Source of the DNA: Paraburkholderia kururiensis
GTDB taxonomy: Bacteria > Pseudomonadota > Gammaproteobacteria > Burkholderiales > Burkholderiaceae
Assembly (NCBI RefSeq): GCF_034424375.1
Contig: NZ_CP139965.1
Location: 3,038,001 to 3,102,000 of the forward strand
Direction: 5' to 3'
DNA: 64,000 nucleotides
Below are positions 54,834 to 64,000 of this stretch, one piece after another (within the stretch, counting starts at the first letter, position 1; each line of letters opens with the position of its first letter). The translations under genes were made by a program, and so were the position numbers. The notes below the pieces were generated by a model. It was not told the DNA's origin, ran no database searches, and worked only from the letters and a program-made list of their open reading frames with translations.

Positions 54834-56192
54834 TTACGCTGTCGCGCGCTTCACCACGTCGGCGATGGCTTCAGCATGGCGTACGGCGTCCTGCTCGGCG
54901 CGTGCCTCGACCATGACGCGCAGCACGGGCTCCGTGCCGGAGGCGCGAATCAGCACGCGCCCGCTATCGGCCAATGCGGTCTCGGCTTCACGGATCGCGT
55001 GGCGAATCGCATCGCTGCCCTTCCAGTCCGAACCCGGCTGCATACGGACATTGATGAGCTTCTGCGGAAACAGCTTCACGCCTTCCAGCAGTTGGGCGAG
55101 CGTGCGGCCGCTGCGCTTCATCGCGGCGAGCACAAGCAGCGCCGACACGATGCCGTCGCCGGTGGAATGGCGATCCAGCGACAGAATATGACCGGACCCT
55201 TCCGCGCCCAGCTGCCAGCCATGCTCGCGCAGCTGCTCGAGCACGTACCGGTCGCCCACGGCCGCGCGGACGAACTTCACGCCGGCCCGCTGCAGCGCGA
55301 CTTCGACGGCCATGTTGGTCATCAAGGTACCCACTGCGCCCTCGACCTTCCCGTCTGTCGCGATGCGGTCCTGAACCAGCACGTAAAGCAGCTCGTCGCC
55401 GTTATAGAGGCGACCGGCGGCATCCACCACCTGCAGACGGTCGGCGTCACCATCGAGCGCGATGCCGAGATCCGCATGATTCGCACGCACCGCGCGCACC
55501 AATGCGTCGGGCGCGGTCGCGCCCACCCCGTCGTTGATGTTGAAACCGTTCGGCGCCACGCCGATCGGGATCACGTCCGCGCCCAGTTCGTGGAACACGT
55601 GCGGCGCGATGTGGTAGGCCGCGCCGTGCGCGCAATCGACCACGAGCTTCATGCCACGCAGGTCGAACGCCTGCGGAAAGGTGCCCTTGCAGAACTCGAT
55701 GTAGCGGCCCGCGGCGTCATCAAGCCGCCGCGCCTTGCCGAGTTGCTCGGAGGGCGCGCAATCGAGCGGCTTCTCGAGTTGCTCTTCGATCTGGAGTTCG
55801 ACCTCGTCGGGCAGCTTGTTGCCATCCGCCGAGAAGAACTTGATGCCGTTGTCGTAGTACGGATTGTGCGACGCGCTGATCACCACGCCGGCCGCGAGGC
55901 GCAACGCGCGCGTGAGATACGCGATGCCGGGCGTCGGCATCGGACCGGCCAGCATCACGTCGACGCCGGCCGCCGAAAAGCCCGATTCGAGCGCGGCCTC
56001 GAGCATATAGCCGGAAACGCGCGTGTCCTTGCCGATCAGTACCGTGGGGCGTGTGCCCGAGCGAGCCCAGCGATCCGCGCCGGCGAGCACCTTGCCGGCA
56101 GCAAAGCCGAGGCGCAGCACGAACTCTGGGGTGATCGGCGCCGCACCGACCTTGCCTCGAATGCCATCTGTACCGAAATAGCGACGTGCCAT
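54834..56192 (-). CDS. glmM: Phosphoglucosamine mutase GlmM
   Basis: 452 residues. The start 'MARRYFGTDGIRGKVG', the phosphoserine loop 'ISASHNPYYDNGIKFF' with catalytic Ser108, the metal loop 'LDGDADRLQ', and the C-terminal phosphate-binding 'RASGTEPVLRVMVEA' are all intact. It converts glucosamine-6-phosphate to glucosamine-1-phosphate for peptidoglycan and LPS. It lies 42 bases after folP, in the common ftsH-folP-glmM order. Confidence 0.97.
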   Translation of the reverse strand: MARRYFGTDGIRGKVGAAPITPEFVLRLGFAAGKVLAGADRWARSGTRPTVLIGKDTRVSGYMLEAALESGFSAAGVDVMLAGPMPTPGIAYLTRALRLAAGVVISASHNPYYDNGIKFFSADGNKLPDEVELQIEEQLEKPLDCAPSEQLGKARRLDDAAGRYIEFCKGTFPQAFDLRGMKLVVDCAHGAAYHIAPHVFHELGADVIPIGVAPNGFNINDGVGATAPDALVRAVRANHADLGIALDGDADRLQVVDAAGRLYNGDELLYVLVQDRIATDGKVEGAVGTLMTNMAVEVALQRAGVKFVRAAVGDRYVLEQLREHGWQLGAEGSGHILSLDRHSTGDGIVSALLVLAAMKRSGRTLAQLLEGVKLFPQKLINVRMQPGSDWKGSDAIRHAIREAETALADSGRVLIRASGTEPVLRVMVEARAEQDAVRHAEAIADVVKRATA

Positions 56193-56234
56193 TGCTTGTG
56201 GTCCTCCCTTCCTTATATTGAGGGCGCGTGCGGA

Positions 56235-57122
56235 TCAGACGCGACGTGTCGCGTCGCGCACCGCGGCCCATACTTTCAACGCGTCCACCGTCGGTGCCAC
56301 GTCGTGCACCCGGATGATCGCTGCCCCGCGTTCCGCCGCGCACACGGCTGCGGCCACGCTCGCCGCCATGCGTTCCGCTGTCGAACGTCCCGCCACCGCG
56401 CCCAGCATCGACTTGCGCGACATGCCCACCAGAATCGGAAACGACGGATCGGCGTGCGGCGCCGTGTCGCGCAAATGGGCGAGCAACGCGTAATTGTGCT
56501 CGACCACGGACTTGCCGAAGCCGAAGCCCGGATCGACGCTGATGCGCTCGCGGGCGATGCCCGCATCGGTCAGCGCACGCACGCGCTCATCGAGAAACGC
56601 GCGCACGTCGTCGACCACGTTCGTATAGGCGGGCTCTCCGCGCTGCATGGTTTGCGGTTCGCCGAGCATGTGCATGACGCACAAGCCGCAGCGACTATCG
56701 CGAACCGCATCGATGGCGCCCGGCAGCCGGAAACCCCAGACGTCGTTGATCAGGTCGGCGCCCGCCGCCAACGCCTGCCGCATTACTTCCGGCTTATAGG
56801 TATCGATCGACAGCGGCACGTTCGCGTCGCGCAGTTGCTCGACCATCGGAATCACGCGTTCGAGTTCTTCATCGAGCGGCACGGGCGGCGCGCCGGGCCG
56901 CGTGGATTCGCCGCCGATGTCGATGAGGTCGACGCCATCCAGCATCATTCGTTCGGCCTGACGCAGCGCATCGCCGCGTGCGATGAACTTGCCGCCGTCG
57001 GAGAAGGAATCGGGCGTGACGTTGAGAATCCCCATCACGAGCGGACGCTCGAACGACAGGGTAAAGCGACCGCACTGTAGCGGCGCAGGAAGCGGATAAG
57101 ACCGCAATTCGATGCTGGACAC
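56235..57122 (-). CDS. folP: Dihydropteroate synthase
   Basis: 295 residues from GTG 57122. The DHPS motifs 'MGILNVTPDSFSDGG', 'DLIDIGGESTRPGA' and 'ISVDPGFGFGKSVVEHN' are complete, as is the C-terminal 'IRVHDV' loop. It joins pABA to the pterin in folate synthesis and is the sulfonamide target. Confidence 0.97.
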   Translation of the reverse strand: MSSIELRSYPLPAPLQCGRFTLSFERPLVMGILNVTPDSFSDGGKFIARGDALRQAERMMLDGVDLIDIGGESTRPGAPPVPLDEELERVIPMVEQLRDANVPLSIDTYKPEVMRQALAAGADLINDVWGFRLPGAIDAVRDSRCGLCVMHMLGEPQTMQRGEPAYTNVVDDVRAFLDERVRALTDAGIARERISVDPGFGFGKSVVEHNYALLAHLRDTAPHADPSFPILVGMSRKSMLGAVAGRSTAERMAASVAAAVCAAERGAAIIRVHDVAPTVDALKVWAAVRDATRRV

Positions 57123-57149
57123 GAAAACGCTTTCGATGTGACGGGGAAT

Positions 57150-57184
57150 GCAAAACGGGCCGGTGTGGTGTCACACCGGCCCGT
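57150..57184 (-). terminator. Terminator between ftsH and folP
   Basis: ACGGGCCGGTGTG and CACACCGGCCCGT form a 13-base stem. On the minus strand it is followed by TTTTGC. It could attenuate read-through from ftsH into folP. Confidence 0.75.
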
Positions 57185-57202
57185 AACGTTATGCGGCCTC
57201 TA

Positions 57203-59098
57203 TTACGCCGGTGCGGCAGCGCTGCCCGGCTTGACCTCGGTGCCCGTATTGCTGCCACCGGACGAAGAGGCGTCGCTGGCCGGCGGCGGTGCACTCTTCG
57301 GCGAGCGCGGCGGACGACCCGCCATGATGTCGTTGATCTGATCGGCGTCGATCGTCTCCCACTCCATCAGCGCGGCGGTCATCGCCTCGACCTTGTCGCG
57401 GTTCTCTTCGAGCAGGCGCCTTGCAAGGCTGTACTGCTCGTCGAGCACGCGGCGAATTTCCGCATCGACCTTCTGCTGCGTGGCCTCCGAGATCGTACGC
57501 GTGAACCCGCGGCCGAACGGCGAAGCGTCGTTCTCATCGTCGACGTACACCATCGGCCCGAGCGCGTCCGTCATGCCGAAACGGGCCACCATGGCGCGTG
57601 CCGTCTGCGTCGCCTTGTTGAAGTCGTCCGATGCACCCGTGCTGATCAGGTTCAGAAACAGTTCTTCGGCTGCGCGTCCGCCAAACAGTATTGCCAGGCG
57701 ATCGAGCAGATAGTCCTTCGAGTACGTCTCGTTGTCGTGCTCGGGCAATTGCCACGTAACGCCGAGCGCCCGGCCGCGCGGAATGATGGTGACCTTGTGC
57801 ACCGGGTCCGCCTTCGGCAACAGCTTGGCGATTACCGCGTGACCCGACTCGTGGTACGCCGTGGCACGCTTGGCGTCTTCGCGGATCACGGCCGACTTGC
57901 GCTCGGGACCCATGAAAATCTTGTCCTTCGCGTCTTCGAAGTCCTGCATTTCGACGATGCGTTTGCCGCGGCGAGCCGCGAAGAGCGCAGCCTCGTTCAC
58001 GAGATTCGCGAGATCGGCGCCCGAGAAACCCGGCGTGCCGCGCGCAATCACCGCCGCGTCCACGTCGTTGGCAATCGGCACCTTGCGCAGATGAACCTTC
58101 ATGATGTGCTCGCGGCCGCGGATATCGGGCAGGCCCACATATACCTGGCGGTCGAAACGGCCCGGACGCAGCAGCGCCTTGTCGAGCACGTCGGAGCGGT
58201 TCGTCGCGGCGATCACGATCACGCCGGAGTTCGCTTCGAAGCCGTCCATTTCGACGAGCATCTGATTCAGCGTCTGTTCGCGCTCGTCGTTGCCGCCGCC
58301 CATGCCGGCGCCGCGATGACGACCCACCGCATCGATTTCGTCGATGAAGACGATGCAGGGCGCGTGCTTCTTCGCCTGCTCGAACATGTCGCGCACGCGG
58401 GCCGCGCCCACGCCAACAAACATTTCAACGAAGTCGGAACCGGAAATACTGAAGAACGGCACCTTCGCTTCGCCCGCAATGGCGCGCGCAAGCAGCGTCT
58501 TACCGGTACCCGGCGGGCCGACGAGCAGCACGCCGCGCGGAATGCGACCACCCAGCTTCTGGAACTTCTGCGGATCACGCAGGAAGTCCACCAGTTCGGA
58601 CACTTCCTCCTTGGCTTCGTCGCAGCCCGCGACGTCGGAGAAATTGACCGCGTTGTTGTTTTCGTCGATCAGACGCGCACGGGACTTGCCGAACGAAAAG
58701 GCTCCGCCTTTTCCGCCCCCCTGCATCTGTCGCATCATGTAAAACCAGAAGCCGATGATGAGGATGGTTGGCCCGAGGTAATACAGCGCGGAGACAAGCG
58801 CATTGGGTTCTTCGTCTGCCTTGCCGCTCACCTGGACGCCATACTTCATCAAGTCGCCGACCATCCAGATGTCGCCGGGCGACACGATCTGATACTTCTG
58901 GCCGTCTGACGGAGTGACCGTGAGGTTCCGCCCCTGTACGATGACGCTCTTGACCTTACCGTTCTTGGCGTCGTCCATGAACTGCGAATACGAGACGCCT
59001 TCCTGGACGCGGGGCTTATCGAACTGCTTGAACACAGTAAACAGCACCAGTGCGATGACCAGCCACACTGCTGCCTTCGAAAACATGTTGTTGTTCAA
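57203..59098 (-). CDS. ftsH: FtsH, ATP-dependent membrane zinc metalloprotease
   Basis: 631 residues. Two N-terminal membrane segments (about 5-23 and 105-125), an AAA+ domain with Walker A 'GPPGTGKT' and Walker B 'IVFIDEID', and a zinc protease domain with 'HESGH' near residue 415. It degrades membrane and short-lived proteins. The start is TTG 59098: AAGGAG lies seven bases upstream, while the next ATG (59086) would be 19 bases away. A Pro/Ser/Gly-rich tail ends the protein. Confidence 0.96.
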   Translation of the reverse strand: MNNNMFSKAAVWLVIALVLFTVFKQFDKPRVQEGVSYSQFMDDAKNGKVKSVIVQGRNLTVTPSDGQKYQIVSPGDIWMVGDLMKYGVQVSGKADEEPNALVSALYYLGPTILIIGFWFYMMRQMQGGGKGGAFSFGKSRARLIDENNNAVNFSDVAGCDEAKEEVSELVDFLRDPQKFQKLGGRIPRGVLLVGPPGTGKTLLARAIAGEAKVPFFSISGSDFVEMFVGVGAARVRDMFEQAKKHAPCIVFIDEIDAVGRHRGAGMGGGNDEREQTLNQMLVEMDGFEANSGVIVIAATNRSDVLDKALLRPGRFDRQVYVGLPDIRGREHIMKVHLRKVPIANDVDAAVIARGTPGFSGADLANLVNEAALFAARRGKRIVEMQDFEDAKDKIFMGPERKSAVIREDAKRATAYHESGHAVIAKLLPKADPVHKVTIIPRGRALGVTWQLPEHDNETYSKDYLLDRLAILFGGRAAEELFLNLISTGASDDFNKATQTARAMVARFGMTDALGPMVYVDDENDASPFGRGFTRTISEATQQKVDAEIRRVLDEQYSLARRLLEENRDKVEAMTAALMEWETIDADQINDIMAGRPPRSPKSAPPPASDASSSGGSNTGTEVKPGSAAAPA

Positions 59099-59265
59099 AG
59101 CACCACTCCTTCACTCATAGACGGGCGCCTACATTTGCCTTGCGGCACCACGAAAGCATTCTAATCCAGTCCGCAGACCCCTGCCATAACGAATCGCTAC
59201 CGCAGGGATAGCCGGAAACCGCGCCAGAAGCGGCCCTGGCGGCATCCGGCAACACCGAGCAACCG

Positions 59266-59940
59266 TCACTTGTCGCGGGCGTCCGGACGTTTCAGCTGTC
59301 TGCCCAAAATAAACGTTTCAGCCGATTTATCACGTGACGCCTTCGGCTTGCGGGCCGCCACGATTTTGAACTGGTGCTTGAACTTCTCGACGATCTGGCT
59401 ATACCCGCTGCCGTGGAAGCACTTGACTAAAAGGGCGCCATCCGGTTTGAGGTGCTGCTGCGCGAATTCCAGCGCCAAGTCGCAGACATGCTCGATGCGC
59501 GCAGCATCGGCAACCGCCACACCCGACAGGTTGGGTGCCATGTCCGAAATTACAAGGTCTACCGGACGGTCGCCCACCACCTCCTCCAGTTGGGCGAGCA
59601 CGCTCTCCTCGCGAAAATCGCCTTCGATGAAGTGGACGTCGGCAATGGGCTCCATGGGCAAGAGGTCGAGCGCAATGATCGTGCCGTCGATGCCGCCCTG
59701 GCGCGCCGCGTCACGCCGGCTGCCCTGCGCGAGCTTGTTGCGCACGTACTGGCTCCAGCTGCCCGGCGCCGCGCCGAGATCGACGATGACTTGCCCCGGC
59801 CGGATCAGCTTGTCCTGTTCGTCGATTTCCTTGAGCTTGTAGGCGGCGCGGGCGCGATAGCCCTCCCGCTGCGCCATCTTCACGTACGGATCGTTGATGT
59901 GGTCGTGCAGCCACGACTGATTGAATCGATTTTTTGCCAT
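59266..59940 (-). CDS. rlmE: 23S rRNA (uridine-2552-2'-O)-methyltransferase RlmE (FtsJ/RrmJ)
   Basis: 224 residues from ATG 59940. The SAM-binding 'VIVDLGAAPGSWSQYV' and the K-D-K-E methyltransferase set are visible (Lys in 'YKLKEID', 'DLVISDMAPNLSG', 'LLVKCFHG', 'AETFILG'). It methylates U2552 of 23S rRNA during late 50S assembly. The gene precedes ftsH, the same order as in E. coli. Confidence 0.96.
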   Translation of the reverse strand: MAKNRFNQSWLHDHINDPYVKMAQREGYRARAAYKLKEIDEQDKLIRPGQVIVDLGAAPGSWSQYVRNKLAQGSRRDAARQGGIDGTIIALDLLPMEPIADVHFIEGDFREESVLAQLEEVVGDRPVDLVISDMAPNLSGVAVADAARIEHVCDLALEFAQQHLKPDGALLVKCFHGSGYSQIVEKFKHQFKIVAARKPKASRDKSAETFILGRQLKRPDARDK

Positions 59941-60155
59941 TACCGTTGAACTGTTGCTGCGTGATGCCGCACTTTTAGCGGATAATACGCGTTTTATTCG
60001 CGTGGCTGCCGCCCTCGCCCGTGTCGGGCCACAGGCGGCTTGCGGGTTGTTGCATTCCCCCACGTTTTTTCCCTTGTTCCGGCGAGCCGCTCCTCGCGCC
60101 CATGCGGCGAGCGGGCGCCGCCATTCTAGTCGAGTCCCGGACTCCCACAGCCGCC

Positions 60156-60698
60156 ATGCCCGCCCTCCAAATCTCCTCCGACCAGCGCGCCGCCCTGCGC
60201 TCCGAAGCGCACGCGCTCAAACCGGTCGTACTCGTCGGCGCCGAAGGCTTGACCGATGCCGTCCTCAAAGAGATCAAGGTGCACCTCGCGGCCCATGAAC
60301 TCATCAAGATCCGCGTGTTCGGCGACGAGCGCGAAACGCGCCTCGCCATCTACGAGGAAATCTGCGACCGGCTCAACGCCGCGCCGATCCAACATATCGG
60401 CAAGCTGCTGGTGATCTGGAAGCCCCGCCCCGCCGAACGCACGGCGGAGCGGGGTGCGGCTCGCAAAGCAGCCGTGCCCGGCGCGCGCGAGGCACGAGCT
60501 GCCGGCGCCGCGGGCGAGTCGAAAGGCCGCGCCCCGCGCGTCGTCAAAGTGGTTAAACCGAGCGACAACCCGATGCGCCGAAACAGGCCCGAACTCGTCG
60601 TGGTACGCGGCAATGAGCGCGTGACGGCGGGCGGAAACGTGAAACGGGCGAAAAAGCGCCAGACGGGTGCGAAACGACAGCACCAGGGCACCAAGTAA
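60156..60698 (+). CDS. yhbY: YhbY, ribosome-associated CRM-domain protein
   Basis: 180 residues from ATG 60156. The first 95 residues are the CRS1/YhbY RNA-binding domain ('VVLVGAEGLTDAVLKEI', 'HELIKIRVFGDERE'). The rest is a basic Arg/Lys/Ala-rich extension absent from the 97-residue E. coli YhbY. It binds pre-50S particles. It is divergent from rlmE, as in many proteobacteria. Confidence 0.92.
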   Translation: MPALQISSDQRAALRSEAHALKPVVLVGAEGLTDAVLKEIKVHLAAHELIKIRVFGDERETRLAIYEEICDRLNAAPIQHIGKLLVIWKPRPAERTAERGAARKAAVPGAREARAAGAAGESKGRAPRVVKVVKPSDNPMRRNRPELVVVRGNERVTAGGNVKRAKKRQTGAKRQHQGTK

Positions 60699-60802
60699 GG
60701 CCGCAACGGAATTCGGCAAGGCGCGGCCCGCGCCTTTCGCCGCAGGCGCATCAAACCGCCTCGGCGCGCCTTACGGAAGTCAAGGCGCACGCGGTGTGCG
60801 CC

Positions 60803-61279
60803 CTACCTGAGCGGCGCGCTCTGCGCCACACTGCCCGGCAGCATCCAGACCAGCGCCAGACCGAAGAAGCTCTCCACCAGATAGAACAGGCTGGAGACGC
60901 CATGCAGCAGGCCGAACCGGCTGGCGTACGCGGAATGGCCTACGTCCGTACCAGCATTCAAGGCCGCGACACGCAGCGCGTTCATGAACGGCTGCAGTCC
61001 GAAATAACCGACGAGCACGCACACCAGCATGCCCGCAATCATCCAGCGCAGCCGCCGGTAAGCGTCGTTGCCACGCCGAACGAACAGATTGCCGAGCGCG
61101 AGCAACAATACGCCAGACACCACACCAATCACTGCTTCGATACGAAACAGCTGTGCCGCAACGCTGCCCGCCGTCATACGGTCGAGCGAAGCGAAGAGCA
61201 CGGGCGCCACGACGTAGCCGACAGTCAGCAGGCTGCCGACCCAGACCACGACGATGAGCCGGAATACCCGGTGAGGCAT
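60803..61279 (-). CDS. DUF4149 membrane protein
   Basis: 158 residues from ATG 61279 (CAGGTG upstream; GTG 61294 is an alternative). Four hydrophobic segments with 'WVGSLLTVGYVVAPVLFA' at the start and 'LLHGVSSLFYLVESFFGLAL' at the end match the DUF4149 family. Function unknown. It lies downstream of greA on the same strand after 23 bases, so the two are probably co-transcribed. Confidence 0.87.
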   Translation of the reverse strand: MPHRVFRLIVVVWVGSLLTVGYVVAPVLFASLDRMTAGSVAAQLFRIEAVIGVVSGVLLLALGNLFVRRGNDAYRRLRWMIAGMLVCVLVGYFGLQPFMNALRVAALNAGTDVGHSAYASRFGLLHGVSSLFYLVESFFGLALVWMLPGSVAQSAPLR

Positions 61280-61302
61280 CGAGGACACCTGCACGGCGCC
61301 GC

Positions 61303-61779
61303 TCAGACGTAACGGACTTCGATGATTTCGTACTCGCGCACGCCGCTTGGCGCCTGCACGGCGGCGACGTCGCCTTCCGACTTGCCGATGAGCGCACGCG
61401 CGATGGGCGAACTGATGGAGATGAGGCCGTGCTCGAGGTCGGCTTCGTCGTCGCCGACGATTTGATACGTCACGGTCTTGCCCGATTCGAGGTCTTCGAG
61501 TTCCACCGTTGCTGCGAACACGACGCGGCCGTCCGCTTCCAGCGCGGCGGGGTCGATGATCTGCGCCGCGGCAAGCTTCGACTCGATCTCGGCAATGCGG
61601 CCTTCGATAAAACCCTGTTTTTCTTTGGCGGCGTCGTATTCCGCGTTTTCCGACAGGTCGCCCTGCGCGCGGGCTTCCGCGATCGAATTAATGACAGCGG
61701 GACGCTCAACCGTTTTCAGACGCTGCAATTCGTCGCGCAGTTGATCCGCGCCACGTTTGGTCAAGGGAATAGTGCTCAT
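61303..61779 (-). CDS. greA: Transcription elongation factor GreA
   Basis: 158 residues with an N-terminal coiled coil ('EARAQGDLSENAEYDAAKE', carrying the acidic tip) and a C-terminal FKBP-like domain ('SPIARALIGKSEGDVA'). It stimulates RNA cleavage by backtracked RNA polymerase. Its 5' leader on the minus strand contains the long hairpin at 61809-61903. Confidence 0.97.
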   Translation of the reverse strand: MSTIPLTKRGADQLRDELQRLKTVERPAVINSIAEARAQGDLSENAEYDAAKEKQGFIEGRIAEIESKLAAAQIIDPAALEADGRVVFAATVELEDLESGKTVTYQIVGDDEADLEHGLISISSPIARALIGKSEGDVAAVQAPSGVREYEIIEVRYV

Positions 61780-61808
61780 AGACGACTCGTGTGGCCAAAA
61801 ACGGCCAT

Positions 61809-61903
61809 AAAAAAAATCACCGCGGTTAAGTGCATCCCGGTGCGGAACCGGCCACGATACGCAGGTATCAGGCCGTAGCCTTCGGGACGCCGCCTAACCG
61901 CGG
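61809..61903 (-). terminator. Long rod-shaped hairpin with U8 tract between carB and greA
   Basis: Outer arms CCGCGGTTA (61820-61828) and TAACCGCGG (61895-61903), middle arms 61832-61839 with 61883-61890 (8 pairs, one G-U), and inner arms 61849-61875 closing on a 4-base GCAG loop. Eight A residues at 61809-61816 give U8 on the minus-strand transcript. It probably terminates carB transcription, but it is much larger than a normal terminator. Confidence 0.75.
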
Positions 61904-61933
61904 CAGTTACGAATTGGACTGGTGATCGAAGCC

Positions 61934-64000
61934 TTAGTTTAGGCGAGCATGGAGTCCTTGTAAATCATAGACTTCCAGGTTCTTCAGGTAACGCAGGCCC
62001 TCCACCGCGGCACGCGCGCCCGACATGGTCGTGTAGTACGTGACCTTGTTTGCCTGTGCGCTCATGCGGATGGAACGCGAGTCCGCGATCGCCGATCGGG
62101 TCTCGTCCACCGTCGTGAACACGAGCGCGATCTCGCCGTTCTTGATCATGTCGACGATGTGCGGACGGCCGTCCTTCACCTTGTTCACCACCTTCACCGG
62201 CACGCCGGCCGCCTGGATGGCCGCAGCCGTGCCGCGCGTCGCGACGATCGGGTAGCCGAGTTCGTGCAGCATGCGCGCGACTTCGACCGCCTTCGGCTTG
62301 TCGGCGTCCATCACGGTGAGCAGCACCGTGCCGGACTCCGGCAGGCGCGAACCCGCTGCGAGCTGCGACTTGAAGAGCGCCTCGCCGAAGGTCTTGCCCA
62401 CGCCCATCACTTCGCCGGTCGAACGCATTTCCGGTCCGAGCACCGGGTCGACGGTCGGGAACTTGACGAACGGGAACACCGCTTCCTTCACGCTGAAGTA
62501 AGGCGGCACCACTTCGCGCGTCACGCCCTGCTCCGCGAGTTTCTGACCCACCATCGCACGGGCGGCGATCTTCGCGAGCGGCAGGCTGGTCGCCTTCGAA
62601 ACGTACGGCACCGTACGCGACGCACGCGGATTCACTTCGAGCACGTAGATCACATCGCGCTTCGAGCCGTCATCTTGCGGGACCTGCTGGATCGCAAACT
62701 GCACGTTCATCAGGCCGACTACGTTGAGCGCCTTCGCCATTGCGGCCGTCTGGCGCTTGAGCTCGGCAACCGTTTCCTGCGAGAGCGAATACGGCGGCAG
62801 CGAGCACGCCGAGTCGCCCGAGTGCACGCCGGCCTGCTCGATGTGTTCCATCACGCCGCCGATGAACACGGCCTCGCCGTCCGAGATGCAATCCACGTCG
62901 CACTCGATGGCGTCGTTGAGGAAGCGGTCGAGCAGCACCGGCGAGTCGTTCGAAACCTTCACGGCCTCGCGCATGTAGCGTTCGAGGTCGCGCGGCTCGT
63001 GCACGATTTCCATGGCGCGGCCGCCCAGCACATACGACGGGCGCACGACGAGCGGATAGCCGATCTCGTCGGCCAGCTTGAGTGCCTCGTCTTCGGTACG
63101 CGCGGTGCGGTTGGGCGGCTGACGCAGATTCAGGTCCTGCAGCAGCTTCTGGAAACGCTCGCGGTCTTCCGCCGCGTCGATCATGTCAGGCGACGTACCG
63201 ACGATAGGCACGCCGTTCGCCTCGAGGTCGAGCGCGAGCTTGAGCGGCGTCTGGCCGCCGTACTGCACGATCACGCCGAGCGGCTTTTCCTTGTCGACGA
63301 TTTCGAGCACGTCTTCGAGCGTGAGCGGTTCGAAGTACAGACGGTCCGACGTGTCGTAGTCGGTGGAAACGGTCTCGGGGTTGCAGTTCACCATGATCGT
63401 TTCGTAACCGTCTTCGCGCATCGCGAGGGCGGCATGCACGCAGCAGTAGTCGAATTCGATCCCCTGGCCGATGCGGTTCGGGCCACCGCCCAGCACCATG
63501 ATCTTCTTCTTGTCGGTGGGCTGCGCTTCGCACTCTTCCTCGTAGGTCGAGTACATGTACGCGGTCTTCGTGGCGAACTCGGCTGCGCACGTATCCACGC
63601 GCTTGTACACGGGGCGCACGTTGAGTTCGATGCGGCGGCGGCGCACGTCGGTCTGCGTCGCGCCCAGCAGCTTCGCGAGGCGTCGGTCCGAGAAGCCGCT
63701 CTGCTTGAGGAAGTACAGTTCTTCCTTCGAAAGGCTCGCGAGCGTGCGGCCGGCGAGCGCCTTCTCCTTAAGCACGATCTGTTCGATCTGTGCGAGGAAC
63801 CACGGATCGATCGACGTTTCCTCGAACACTTCCTCTCGCGTCATGCCGAGGCGGAACGCGTCGCCCACATACCAGATGCGGTCGGGACCAGCCTCGCCGA
63901 TCTGGCGGATCACTTCGTCGCGGTTCGTGGTCTTTTCGTCGAGCCCGTCCACGCCCACTTCGAGACCGCGCAGCGCCTTCTGGAACGACTCCTGGAACGT
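61934..64000 (-). CDS. carB: Carbamoyl-phosphate synthase large subunit (partial)
   Basis: The C-terminal 688 residues are present; the gene continues past the window edge. It makes carbamoyl phosphate from bicarbonate, ammonia from CarA and two ATP, for arginine and pyrimidines. Visible: the oligomerisation domain ('FSDRRLAKLLGATQ'), the second ATP-grasp half ('VLGGGPNRIGQGIEFDYCC', 'RPSYVLGGRAMEI'), and the C-terminal allosteric MGS-like domain ('YPIVATRGTAAAIQAAG'). The frame is open to base 64000. Confidence 0.97.
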   Translation of the reverse strand, partial: TFQESFQKALRGLEVGVDGLDEKTTNRDEVIRQIGEAGPDRIWYVGDAFRLGMTREEVFEETSIDPWFLAQIEQIVLKEKALAGRTLASLSKEELYFLKQSGFSDRRLAKLLGATQTDVRRRRIELNVRPVYKRVDTCAAEFATKTAYMYSTYEEECEAQPTDKKKIMVLGGGPNRIGQGIEFDYCCVHAALAMREDGYETIMVNCNPETVSTDYDTSDRLYFEPLTLEDVLEIVDKEKPLGVIVQYGGQTPLKLALDLEANGVPIVGTSPDMIDAAEDRERFQKLLQDLNLRQPPNRTARTEDEALKLADEIGYPLVVRPSYVLGGRAMEIVHEPRDLERYMREAVKVSNDSPVLLDRFLNDAIECDVDCISDGEAVFIGGVMEHIEQAGVHSGDSACSLPPYSLSQETVAELKRQTAAMAKALNVVGLMNVQFAIQQVPQDDGSKRDVIYVLEVNPRASRTVPYVSKATSLPLAKIAARAMVGQKLAEQGVTREVVPPYFSVKEAVFPFVKFPTVDPVLGPEMRSTGEVMGVGKTFGEALFKSQLAAGSRLPESGTVLLTVMDADKPKAVEVARMLHELGYPIVATRGTAAAIQAAGVPVKVVNKVKDGRPHIVDMIKNGEIALVFTTVDETRSAIADSRSIRMSAQANKVTYYTTMSGARAAVEGLRYLKNLEVYDLQGLHARLN

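Noticed and set aside
54876..57080. 734-codon plus-strand frame opposite glmM and folP
   Set aside because: It spans two conserved genes on the other strand and has shadow-type composition.

Overview
The window is high-GC, gene-dense bacterial chromosome, apparently a core chromosome of a Burkholderiaceae beta-proteobacterium (Paraburkholderia/Burkholderia/Trinickia-like). This rests on FtrABCD iron uptake, an imuA-imuB-dnaE2 cassette, a DUF3563 micro-protein, and the gene orders ppx/ppk with phoR-phoB-phoU-pstBACS and glmM-folP-ftsH-rlmE/yhbY/greA/carB. No insertion sequence, prophage or CRISPR array was seen. One tRNA (Pro, UGG) is present.

Layout. 0-10.5 kb is rich in iron genes: bfd, tonB-exbB-exbD, hemP behind a Fur-like box, and the ftrABCD ferrous iron operon behind another. 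Between them lie a divergent LysR/pirin pair, an OsmC protein and a DUF1857 protein. 10.6-19.6 kb is housekeeping: uvrB, an aromatic/aspartate aminotransferase, a patatin next to 3-hydroxybutyrate dehydrogenase, an aldo/keto reductase, rlmJ, an exported proline-rich protein and a 48-aa DUF3563 protein. 19.9-21.8 kb holds a CueR-type regulator with a clear copper operator, a CopZ-like chaperone and an RmlD-like reductase.

21.9-30.9 kb is a DNA damage block on the minus strand: dnaE2, imuB and imuA under a near-consensus LexA box, then an ATP-dependent ligase and its metallo-beta-lactamase exonuclease. A five-PAS orphan histidine kinase follows.

34-41.8 kb is the most unusual region. It has a Spy/CpxP-like gene broken by a frameshift. 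It has an ArsR-family regulator with the two cysteines of the BigR/SqrR persulfide sensors and a perfect AT-rich palindrome in front of it. A tripartite RND efflux operon with an embedded DUF2892 membrane protein follows, then the decayed remains of a sulfide:quinone oxidoreductase. Together these suggest a reactive-sulfur-linked efflux locus that has lost its oxidoreductase.

42-54.6 kb is a phosphate block: sixA, olsB (ornithine lipid), ppx, ppk and the pstSCAB-phoU-phoB-phoR operon behind a Pho box. 54.8-64 kb is core: glmM, folP, ftsH, rlmE, yhbY, a DUF4149 protein, greA and a partial carB. An unusually long RNA hairpin followed by eight U residues lies between carB and greA.
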